This document shows positions 10,375 to 19,463 of a stretch of 64,000 bases of DNA, piece by piece. A program made the translations under genes and the position numbers. The stretch is taken from contig GG745331.1 of the NCBI GenBank assembly GCA_000151295.1, forward strand, positions 1,058,586 to 1,122,585. Direction: 5' to 3'. Under the pieces are notes generated by a model. That model was given only the letters and a program-made list of their open reading frames with translations. It was not told the DNA's origin and searched no databases. The stretch's first letter is position 1. Each line of letters begins with the position of its first letter. This DNA comes from Allomyces macrogynus ATCC 38327 (lineage: Eukaryota > Blastocladiomycota > Blastocladiomycetes > Blastocladiales > Blastocladiaceae).

Positions 10375-12014
10375 CCGTGTAGCGCATCGAGTTTGGCATT
10401 GCGTTCAAGACCGACACCAAGCAAAGCGTCATTCACTTTCTCTCGGTTCTCTGGTCGGCGTTTCGGTTCGAGCTTCGAGTCTCGCCTTTCAGCGTCCGTA
10501 TTCCCGCGTCACCTTGCCCTCTCAACATTTCGCCACTCATGCGCGTGATTCCCATCTCTAGTCGCCAAGGAGATTATCCTGCTCCTGAGCCCGATCCTCT
10601 GCTCATCGCAGCCGCAAGCGCGCGACTACATGCTGCAAGCGCTCGAATCGCTCCTCCCGCTGACGCAGCTCTCGATGCTCGAGCTTAAGCTCAGCCACTT
10701 GTCGGACGTAATGAGCAAGTTCATGACGAGCCTCGAGCTCAACCTGCTGCACTACTTCAAGCAGCACTTGCCGACCTAAATCTATGTCTACTTTCTCGCC
10801 GGGCTGCACGAGTACCACCACACCAACTTTTGGGTCCAGGAAAAGCAGTCGCTCACGGCGACACTGCTCGACACGTCGACGGCGCGGCACTCCGATCAGC
10901 CACAGCTCGAGTGCAGCCTGCTGTGCCTCGCGTCGGCGCTCGCACGGCGATCATGGTGCCATTTCACGCCCGCCACGGAAACGCTCGTGCTCGGCTTGTT
11001 GCAGACGTGCCGTCGGACAGACACACGGTGTGTCTGGCGCTGATCGCGTGCGACGTGTTGGCACTCGACATTGAATCGTCGCACGGCAATGCGCCACCGA
11101 CGGGCCGGTTCTGGTGCTTTCAGGCCGTGGCGCGCGCGCCGGCCGTCTGCGATTTGGCACTCGTGCTGGCCATCTTGGATCGCTTGCTGCCGGTCGTACC
11201 GTACTACCACGAGCTCGCTGGCACGGCAGTCCGCCTGCTCGCGCAGGTTCGCGAACTCAAAGTCCTGATGGCATCGCACGTGGTCGTGCGCCCGATCCCG
11301 TTCCTGGCGCCGGTCACGATTGCGCCGCTCGCGGGTGTTTTACGTGCGCGGCCTGACCTAGTCGATGCGCTTGCTCTGGGTCTTGCAGCGGTGGTACGCT
11401 TTGATGATTGTTGGGGATCTCCAACGCGAAGAAACACTCATCCTCGCCATGGACTGCATTTCCAGGCCGATCAAATCCCCATTTCCAACCTCTCCCCACT
11501 GCTCCCGCACCTAGTCTCGCCACACCCCGACGTCAACGCCGCCGTCCTTGCGTCCGCGCACCCGGCGCTCCTTACCACGGGCACCGCCGCGGCATGGGCC
11601 TATATGAAGACGCTCGCGATGCAGGTGCACCGCGACGACACGGCTGCAACTGCAGCCCTACCGATCGCGTTCCCGGTGGCCCTACTTGCAACACTCGCAT
11701 TCCACGTGCACCGCGCGCCTGCGACACCGTGGCTCGCAGGTGCCGTGGCCGATGTGCTGGCAAGTGCGAGGAACGACTCGTTTTGGGGCGCGGTGTGTGC
11801 CGAGGTCGTGGTGCGGTGGTGCGAGGCCGTCCCGCACGTGGATTTGGTGAGGTGGGGAGAAATGGCGGCGGCAGGCTTGGCGGGGGCTGCGATTTGTGTG
11901 GGTGGTGGAGGGGTGAGAGCGGTCGCGTCGCCACGCTGGGCGACGTTGGGCGGGCCTGGCGATCTGCGTGGACTCAGACTGACGGGTGAGCAGGATAGTA
12001 TGGCGCACGGATGA
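10375..12014 (+). pseudogene. Helix-rich coding sequence with broken frame, unrecognised
   Basis: Several adjoining segments have coding character in different frames. 10561-10776 reads VAKEIILLLSPIL..., through MSKFMTSLELNLLHYFKQHL. The same frame continues after an in-frame TAA (10777-10779) as IYVYFLAGLHEYHHTNFWVQ to about 11020. The frame then shifts near 11000-11030 to CLALIACDVLALDIES..., and later segments (11370-11460, with MRLLWVLQRWYALMIVGD) use a third frame. Some shifts may be introns, such as a cctag acceptor near 11371, but the TAA and the shift near 11020 have no obvious intron solution. It looks like an alpha-helical repeat protein. It may be a pseudogene, an unresolved multi-exon gene or error-bearing sequence. 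Confidence 0.4.
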
Positions 12015-12330
12015 CTTGGAAAGACTTCATAAATGCAACGAATGGGTGGACTGGACTGTCGAAACAGTGGCAAAGTTGGCGGCTGGTGCAAACAGCAAGA
12101 GGGAAAAGAAACGGTGCATGAAAGGGTGGGCAAGCTGCGAGACGCGACTTGAATCAACTCACTCTCTCTCACACACTTGGGAGTTCACATCGCCTGTTCC
12201 TGTTCACGCAGCTTGACCGCATCGGCCGTGTCGACATCGACGGTAGGACCACGACCCAGCAACACGCTTTGAACCAGCACGACTCGGCGCGTTCGCTGCC
12301 CACGCTCTCCACCGTCGCGCGCAACCAACC

Positions 12331-13704
12331 ATGGCCAGCCGCGCCCGCCAACCGCCCGACCGACAGGCCGCTCCGACCATGGCGTCAATGCCACGCTCGA
12401 CCAGCCACCCTGGGCACGCCGACCCGCCACCGCTGTTCCCGTACGGTTATGGCAACGTGCACCCGGTCGCCGACGCAGAGTACCTCAAGACGTTCAACAC
12501 GAGCGCGCCGCGCGACCAGGTTCGTTTTGCGAACTTCAACTTCCAAATACCCACGCGCTCCCACACACGGCGCGACTGATCAGAGCCGTGAAGGCCCCCC
12601 CTCCCCCTCCCTCTCGCGTAGATTGCCGACGAGACGCCCGTGCACCTCGCGCACCCGACGCGGCCAGAGCACGCGCACACGTACCGCACGCCTTCGTCGG
12701 TCGACCACGACCACCACGCGCCCGCCGCGCACGACCGCGTCTACGACGTGACCCCGCCCACACCTGACCGGCTCCCCGCGGCCGCACGCGCATGGGACGA
12801 CCCGCACGCAAGGGTGGTCGGCCGTGCGCTCCCGACGCTGCGTGAATCGCGCGACTCGCCGCTCGCGCGCAGCGGGATCGTGCTCCCGCGGACCAACCCA
12901 ACGTTTATGACCGAGTACCAGCGGCAGTACCGCAACTGGTGGAGCGAGTCGGCACCGCCGCGGTTCCAGGCGCCGCGCGAGCACGGCCGGTGGGATGAGG
13001 AGGAGGTGGTCATGACGGTCCCGCGCCGGCACGACGACGCGGTGCAGATGGAGCCGGTCAAGCTCGACGAGGCGGTACAGCCGTTGGACGTGAATGGAGC
13101 GCGAGTCGCGCGGCCAGTGGCACCAGCGGCGACAGCGACGGTCTCCGACTGCCATGTGGTCGATCCTGGTCGGGTGGATGTTACGAGCGGGTACGATGTG
13201 ACTGCAATGGGCACCCACGCGTCCACGGTGCCTGCCAACGCGCGACTGCCACCGCCCACATCGCGTCTCGTCGCGCCACCTCCACCCACAACGACTACCC
13301 ACCCTCCTCGCGTCCCCCGCCCCGCGCCGCCCCCTCCACCGCCCCTCACGCGTCCCGCGGGCCTGACGACCGTCGAGGCCGCGCTCGTGCACGCCGGGTC
13401 TCCCCGCCCTCGACGACGTCGCGCTGGAACCGCTCCCGTCGCCACCGCGGCCCCCACGCTCGTCCGTCGTGCGACAGAGCACAATGACGACGACCACGTG
13501 TGGTCGGTCCTGAGCGATCCGGGCGCGACACCTATTACGGACGTGATTGATCCGCTGTTACCAGCCGTGACGCGAAGTGAACGGACGGCCGAGTGGTTGG
13601 CGCGGCAGGGGCCGAGAAGTGCGGCGTTGCGTGCAGCGAGTCGGAACGCGTACCGCAATACGCAGGATTTGTGGGCCAAAGTGTCGCGGCGGCGCGTGTT
13701 TTGA
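12331..13704 (+). CDS. Hypothetical protein with MDM1-like TEYxRxY motif
   Basis: Two exons, 12331-12519 and 12622-13704, with a 102-nt intron (gttcgt...gcgtag), phase 0, 423 aa. N-terminal part: Tyr/Pro-rich, with FPYGYGNVHPVADAEYLKTF. In the middle, FMTEYQRQYRNWW (from about 12904) resembles the TEYxRxF-W microtubule-binding motif of MDM1 (a centriole protein) and some axonemal proteins. The C-terminal half is Pro/Thr-rich, then an Arg-rich conserved-looking end with ERTAEWLARQ and RNAYRNTQDLWAKV. The resemblance is one short motif, so the function is only suggested. Neighbouring SPATA4-type sequence makes a basal-body or flagellar role plausible. Confidence 0.6.
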
Positions 13705-13822
13705 GAGGGAAGGAGGTGGGGTCGGGCCCCAAGGAATCCATGTGTGGAGATCGTGTTTTGGAGTCTGGCGAACCGAATCAGAAACTCGTGTTTCATTTGA
13801 TTTTTACATTGCTGGTTTCTCG

Positions 13823-14797
13823 TTACAAGGGCAGAATGGACCGCCCCATCATTCCGGTCATTGACTAGGCGCGGCAAGAGACAGGAGAGGGTCAGTTCGT
13901 TCAGTCGACCCTTCAGCGCCAAATCGACCTGGATTGAGACGAGGTTACGCACTCGCAACCCCGAGATGCCGCCGGGCAAAAACGAGACATAGTAGTAGAT
14001 GAGCGCGACCGTGTGCAGAATGATGAACAGGATCGTCAAGATGTAGCTGTGAATCTACAGACGCGCGAGTGCGAAAAACAGGTGAGCCCGCTGCCGGTAA
14101 GTTGCGAAAGACGAGGAGAATGCATACCACAACACTGCTCCACAGTCCACCGACAAGACTTCCCAAATACCCGAGCGTGAACGGCCACCGTTCGGAGCTG
14201 AACACGGTCTTCATGTGGCCACCCCATCCCCTGCGACGTCGCCTGCCACGTTAGTCGAGCTCGCGCGACCAAGGAGCTGGCTCGAGATGGTGGAGGAAAC
14301 GGACCGCAGGAACCCGATCGACGAAAACAGCAGCAGCGACCCGATACACGACAAGAATGCAAACTTTTGTGGGGCAATCACGACCATGGGCAGCATGAAA
14401 AACGCCTGTCCGTTCGTGCCACATCCGCATCAGTTCCCGCATCCCATCCACCTCAATCCGAGCGCCCGTTGCGTACAATCGTGAAGAACAGAATGCCGCC
14501 GCCTGTGCAGCACGCAAACGCGACAAACCGCTGGTAGGTCGACAGTTCCGGACACATGCGTTCCCAACGCGACGGCGGTTCGGCGCTCCTGCTCGACATG
14601 AACCCGGATAACAGACCCTGCCGCGCGGTATCGCCCTCGTCGGCATCGGGCCGCAACGACGCGAGCCATCGCTGCGGGTTGATCTTGCCGAGCATTCCGT
14701 CGCTCGTGAGCCCGCCAGAGGTCGGGCCGGTTGGCGCGGAGGCGCCGCGAGACGACTGGAATGCGCGTAGGGATGACTGGAACGCTGACTCGGACAT
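13823..14797 (-). CDS. SFT2: SFT2-family vesicle transport membrane protein
   Basis: Four-transmembrane Golgi protein; yeast Sft2 helps fusion of endosome-derived vesicles with the Golgi. Five exons: 14477-14797, 14305-14405, 14128-14230, 13953-14054, 13823-13864; introns of 71-88 nt; all phases match; 222 aa. After a Ser/Gly-rich cytosolic N-terminus come TM1 (RFVAFACCTGGGILFFTI), TM2 (FMLPMVVIAPQKFAFL) and a third hydrophobic stretch. The family signature follows: LRGWGGHMKTVFSSERWPFT then LGYLGSLVGGLWSSVV. TM4 is ILTILFIILHTVALIYYYVS, with FLPGGISGL and the short end SMTGMMGRSILPL. Exon joins were chosen because they rebuild this signature exactly. Confidence 0.93.
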
Positions 14798-15526
14798 GGT
14801 TGGTCGGAGTTGGACCCGTTGGTAGACTGGTTCGTCGGTTGGTCGGTTGTTCGGCCGGGGTTCCGGGCAGGGGCGCTTTTTAGCGCCGTATCGGGTCGAG
14901 CACGATGCAGCACAGGAACGGCGAGCGCTTGCAGACAGTTGACGTGTGCTGGTGCCCTGGTGTCGCGGTGTTGAGCGTGCTGTAGTTGTTCTTTGCTGCA
15001 AGAGAGTCCAAGATCGTGGGAGTCGGTGAACCCGGAGGAGAACAAGTTCAGGGCGCTCGTTTGTTTCTGTTTTGGGTCCGGTTTGGGCGCGCCCTGTGTG
15101 CACCGACATCATCCTGTCGCCCCTTGTTTTGGTTCCCAACGCTGACGGCGAGTACGATCAACGGTTCCGCATTTCTTTTGTCAATGTTATGGTGGGGCCG
15201 GGGCGCGAGAGCCCGCGCATCCTGAGCTGCCGCGAGCCGGAGCAGAAGGCCATCGTGCGCAAAGCAACAAGCGTATTTCCGACGCGGTGGGGCTGAATGT
15301 AAGAAGACGAAAAGAGAAAGAGAAAACAACAATTACGGCTACGTAAAGAGGTGGGGGGAAGGGAGCGAGATCGCGAGCCAAAGACCGCCGACAACGAGCA
15401 CGCAGCGTGACGCGGTAGACAGCGCAAAGCGACCCATCACCACAACCGCGGCGGGACCCGATGCGGCACGCCCGGCGCCGCTCACTCGCCGCTACACAAT
15501 GCCGGCATGCACGAACAGGTGCACAC
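14798..15526. other. Intergenic between COX5A 3' end and SFT2 5' end
   Basis: Both flanking genes are on the minus strand. I see no gene with recognisable motifs. The stretch at 15300-15345 is A-rich on the plus strand. It presumably holds the SFT2 promoter and the COX5A terminator region. Confidence 0.5.
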
Positions 15527-16284
15527 TTACAGGCCGAGCTCCTCGCGCGTCTCGATACCGAGCTCCTCGCGAATCGGCTTGAGCGCCGTCAGGTACTCCT
15601 GGTAGTGCTTGTCGGCCGGCACCTTCTGCTTGATGCCCTCAAAGACGCGCACGGCCGTCGGGTAGTCGTTGACGCGGCGGCACGCACGGAGCGCCGCCTC
15701 GCAAATGTCGGTCGACGGCACGAGATCGTACGAGAAGGCGTTGTTCAGACCGCGCTGCACCTCAAACAGGTCCTCGGCCTGCTCGAAAAAGGCGACATAC
15801 TTCTTGGTGAAGTCGTCGAACGACAGGTCCTCGTCCGAGTGCGACGAGTACGCGCGGACTAGACGGAAAGGAAGTGAGGACGGGTCAGCAACAAGGACAC
15901 AGAAATGAGCGGGATCGCCGTGGGATTCCGTCGGGCCAGAACTGAGCGACTGCCGTGGGCAAGGGGGGCAACGGGGCTATGGAGCTCCGTATCGCAGGGA
16001 ATACACCATGATTGGCAGCGTTGCGGAGTCGTTGGCGCCGTGCTTGGTACTTCACGGTACGCAACGATGGATTGCGGGCCAACCAGGCGCACTTCCACCA
16101 CAAAACAACCAATCGTCTGCAAACTCCGGTGCGGCCCTCGCCCACGGCGCGGTCGTCGTCGTGCTGGGGGAACGAGCGGGTCCCGGGGTCGGTGGGCGCA
16201 CGTACCCGACGAGGCCAGGGCCGGGCGGGCGGCGGCAGCGACGAGCTGGGTCGAACGGGCAACGGTGCGCGCAACGGCGAACAT
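15527..16284 (-). CDS. COX6: Cytochrome c oxidase subunit 5A (yeast Cox6)
   Basis: Nuclear-encoded subunit on the matrix side of respiratory complex IV. Exons 16206-16284 and 15527-15858 with a 347-nt intron (gtacgt...gtctag), phase 1, 136 aa. The first exon encodes a cleavable mitochondrial presequence (MFAVARTVARSTQLVAAAAR). The mature protein begins near VRAYSSHSDEDLSFDDFTKK, where human COX5A has SHGSQETDEEFDARWVTYF-type sequence. Diagnostic blocks: RGLNNAFSYDLVPS, EAALRACRRVNDYPTAVRVF, and KHYQEYLTALKPIREELGI. Length is normal. The stop TAA is embedded in ctgtaagtg, which also looks like a splice donor; without evidence for a downstream exon I take it as the stop. Confidence 0.93.
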
Positions 16285-16404
16285 GGCGGCAAGTGACGGG
16301 CAAGGAAACGTTGGCGAAGGGAGGAGTACGCGCGTGCTGCTGTCGGCAGGTCCAGAGCCAGACGCAAACGATGGGATGGCTTGTTGGTGGTGAAGCAGTT
16401 TTGC

Positions 16405-16788
16405 TCAGTTTCCTGTGTTGTTTTCTTGTTGGCTGGGCGACACAACACTGGCGCGGACTTCTTTCCAGCTGAGAAAACCATTTGTGCGTTTTTGCGTGGT
16501 GAAAACTTTATGGGTGCGACCGACACGTGAACACCCGAGGAGCGTGACGGGAGCCGCACGTGACGCTTGCAACAACGCTCGGCCATCGAGTGGCAACCTG
16601 TCGGCCCCGGGTTCGATCTCCACTGTGAGCAGACGCACACTTTCCACTCTTCCAGAAAAAGACTGGCGCCCAATGCCCGCCAAAGCCAGCCCGCCGGCCG
16701 CGAGCGCCACGCACACGGGCCATTTTGTGACATGGGGGTCACTGATCTTTCCCAGCAGTCCCAGGAGCGCTCCTGACAGCGCGGCCAT
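16405..16788 (-). CDS. Possible small membrane protein, weakly supported
   Basis: ATG at 16788 opens a frame whose first 50 residues look coding: MAALSGALLGLLGKISDPHV then KWPVCVALAAGGLALAGIG, one hydrophobic segment. A gtgc-type donor candidate follows RVES, and the rest of the open frame (to 16405) looks like intron or intergenic sequence. I do not recognise a family and could not place a second exon. Confidence 0.25.
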   Translation of the reverse strand: MAALSGALLGLLGKISDPHVTKWPVCVALAAGGLALAGIGRQSFSGRVESVRLLTVEIEPGADRLPLDGRALLQASRAAPVTLLGCSRVGRTHKVFTTQKRTNGFLSWKEVRASVVSPSQQENNTGN

Positions 16789-17213
16789 TGTACTGCATCG
16801 AGCAACTGCGTCGTTGACCACCACCACCCGCTCCCGCTCGCGAGCTGTCGCGCGGTCGCACCTCCGTGAATGATCTCTTGCTCCCTGGCGTTGCAGACTT
16901 AACGGTTGACACGCTCCTGGAGCAGATCCTCCCCCCATCACGCTCCCTCTCGTCCAAAATAGAATGATTGGTGCATCGTCTAGATTGGTCTATTTTATGA
17001 CAACACTATCGTGGCAAACACACAATAAAAAAAACATGAGCGGTGGCGCTCTACATCTCCGCAGCCCCCGCTCATTGCCAATGGCAATCAACGAATACAC
17101 ACAAGGCCCCCGCCCCCGCCGCGTAGGCATCGATCGGGCCTTGCTTGGTTGGTCTCGCGACGGTCTTTTAGCAGGGTCTAAAGCGCGACGACCTTGCTCT
17201 CCTTGGCAGCCTT

Positions 17214-17762
17214 TTAGACGATGGCCGGTGCTGGGTTCGACCACGCATCGGCGCTGGCCAACCGCGGACTTGTGCACGCGGCAGCCGAACACGCGTCCAT
17301 CGACCCACGACGCAACGACGCAAACGACGCGCGATGGTGCAGTGCGGCCGCACGGCGTGTAGGCGACGCCGGTGGCGGCTGCAGCGCCAGGTCAGCCATC
17401 AGCTGCACGGGCGATGATGGGCGCGAGTGGTAATCGGCCGCGAGTTTCTTGGTGGCCAGGAGCAGGGGCGCGGGCGACGACGGCCGCGAGGGCGTGCGCG
17501 ACGCCATGGGCGCGCGGTACGCGGCGGGGACAATTGCCGACAGGCACGGCGGATCGGCAAGGTCGGCGCCGACCGACGACGCCGGGTGCGCGGGCAGCGC
17601 GAGGCCGAGTTGCGCGAGCAGGGCCGAGTGCTCGGTGCTGCCGTGCGCCACAGAGACGGCGCCGCGGCGACGGGCGAGGACGGCCGGCGGGAAGTCGGCG
17701 GGCAGGTCGACGGCGAGCATGGCGAGCTCGTGAGGTGCAGAGTAGGCGGCGGTGACGGCCAT
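17214..17762 (-). CDS. Hypothetical 182-aa protein
   Basis: Single open frame from ATG 17762 in a good context (catcATGG). A TATA-like atatac lies about 150 bases upstream (near 17905-17915, minus strand). Composition is Ala/Pro/Ser-rich with G/C-ending codons like neighbouring real genes. Short motifs such as SRPSSP occur twice (TPSRPSSPAP and HSRPSSPVQL), and SMDACSAAACTSPR is near the end. There is no recognisable domain, signal peptide or membrane segment. It may be a short regulatory or disordered protein. Confidence 0.45.
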   Translation of the reverse strand: MAVTAAYSAPHELAMLAVDLPADFPPAVLARRRGAVSVAHGSTEHSALLAQLGLALPAHPASSVGADLADPPCLSAIVPAAYRAPMASRTPSRPSSPAPLLLATKKLAADYHSRPSSPVQLMADLALQPPPASPTRRAAALHHRASFASLRRGSMDACSAAACTSPRLASADAWSNPAPAIV

Positions 17763-18439
17763 GATGGTGGCGACGGTTTATGTTCTTGGGGGGGTATGCG
17801 TTCGCTCGCAGGCGGCGAGATCGATCTTGGACGAGCGAGAAGAAGTGAGAGCGCCGAAGGATAAGTGGGTTGCTGGGCTCGACGGCGGTGGGGGAGCAGG
17901 TGGTATATGTAGCACGGAGCCGCCTCCCCGCACTGCAACTTTTTCCACCGTGCAGCTGCGGCTGGCGCGCCCCCCAGGGCCCCGTGGCTGGGGCGGTGGT
18001 TCGCGTTGCCGACGTGGCATTCGCCAAGTTCTCGAGGCTTCCCTCCAGGTCGGCTGTCACTGTCGACAGCAACTATGGTCACGGCGCATCCATTGCCGCC
18101 GCTGTCCGCGAACTGCCGTCATCATTTCATTTTGACCGCGGCCAGGTTTGCCCACGATGACAAATAAATGCGTGTGTGGCCGGCGAGGCCCAAAGCCCCA
18201 CCCAGACCATGGCAGTGCAACGAGACGCCACCTCATCAACCCCATCATCAAACCTATCTCCGTTGCGCAGACGCGTCGCGCGCCGGCGGGACACGGTTGC
18301 CCGCCGGCTCACCAGGAGGTTTGGTCCTGTCAGCGTTCCGGACGGACGGGTCGGTGGTTTCCGGACGATGGGCGGAGCACATGGTCCAACCCGTGGACGA
18401 TCCGATTTCAACTCATCGTCGCGCTTGATGTTGTCGCGC

Positions 18440-18895
18440 TCAACGCAGAACATGGACGGTCTGATGCTCTTCAGCTCTTGTGGGCACGCAGTTCAGGTGC
18501 AACCACACCATACCGAAGTTCGACGTCCACCACGCCTTTCCGAGTCAGAATGTACTGCGCATGGGCCGCCCGGCGCGTGTGATCGACAACCCGGCGCGTG
18601 TGCAACCTCGCCGGAACCGATCGCTCTTTTCGCGGGCACGCGACTTGCGGACGACGTGCAGGACAGTGACCTGCATCTGCTGCGGAAGCGGTTTGCCGTG
18701 CATGTCCGTGATCGCGGGCCCCAGCAGTCGCGCACTGACTGACATCAACCCGAAAGCATATCCGCGGCAGAGTTTTTCTTCGTCGAGTGGGGTCCATCGT
18801 GAGCAACGATGTCGTGGGGTGTGTCCATTGAACAACACGTTTGTGGCCGAGCCCGCGATGAGACAACGGTGAAGCTCCGCCTGAACTTCGCCCAC
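18440..18895 (-). pseudogene. Possible decayed gene with zinc-finger-like end
   Basis: A minus-strand frame from about 18895 reads GYAFGLMSVSARLLGPAITD, MHGKPLPQQMQVTVLHVVRK and RRGCTRAGLSITRAGRP, with protein-like composition, up to a TGA at 18545-18547. The same frame continues after the stop as LGKAWWTSNFGMVWLHLNCV to a second stop at 18440. The C...W-x-H-x2-C spacing recalls a PARP-type zinc finger lacking one cysteine. A separate frame upstream (MTKRRMLRDADLTRPSQNPT, near 18950) may be an earlier part. No family is recognised. The in-frame stop suggests a remnant, but a missed intron is possible. Confidence 0.3.
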
Positions 18896-19463
18896 GTAGG
18901 GTTCTGGGAGGGACGAGTCAAATCGGCGTCACGAAGCATACGGCGCTTGGTCATGCCACGCCATTCCTGCCTGCCGCGTTTGGCGACCTCCGTGGAAGTT
19001 TCTGGAACAAAACTCTGTTCCAGTGATGCTACAGGGTACAGGGTGGGTGTCTGAGAGCCGGAATTAAATCGCTGCACCTGATCGGCTCAAGCCGGCCAGA
19101 CATGAAGGTAGGCACCAGCGGCCATGGCGCATGGGTCCAGAAGTTCGACACACGCTCAGCTCGTCGTGCAATCATTCTCGGCCGGACATTTGGGTGAACG
19201 CAACTCAGACGCATCCATAACCAAAAATTAATATAAAGAGGTATCGTGCGCGCGCCGCTCGCTCTTCTCCACCCGCGCGCGCCCATTACCCGCGCCGCGC
19301 CGCGGGTACCAGCGGCCAGCGCGCCGCCGTCGTCAACAAACACAAAAAATACAGCCAAATACTCATCGCAAAAAGTGCCCCGCCCCCTCCATCACCCCAA
19401 AACTTGAGCAAAGAGCAAATAATAAATACCCCGCGCGGCCAGGCCATCCTTGCACCGTGCGAT
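18896..19463. other. Gene-poor stretch
   Basis: Lower GC than the surroundings, with an AT-rich block at 19215-19240 (aaaattaatataaag). Several short ORFs exist but none has motifs or consistent codon use. Nothing further is seen; 17763-18439 is similarly without a supported gene apart from the 5' side of the 182-aa ORF. Confidence 0.45.

Noticed and set aside
13741..14039. Extension of the SFT2 last open frame through the antisense of the upstream gene (432 codons)
   Set aside because: A gtgcgt donor and cgcctag acceptor give the short family-like end SMTGMMGRSILPL; the extension is a shadow of the plus-strand gene.
16545..16640. Possible tRNA because of gggttcgatctcc, similar to a T-arm
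   Set aside because: The flanking bases cannot form the five-pair T-stem (ccggg versus tccac), and no matching acceptor or D-arm was found.
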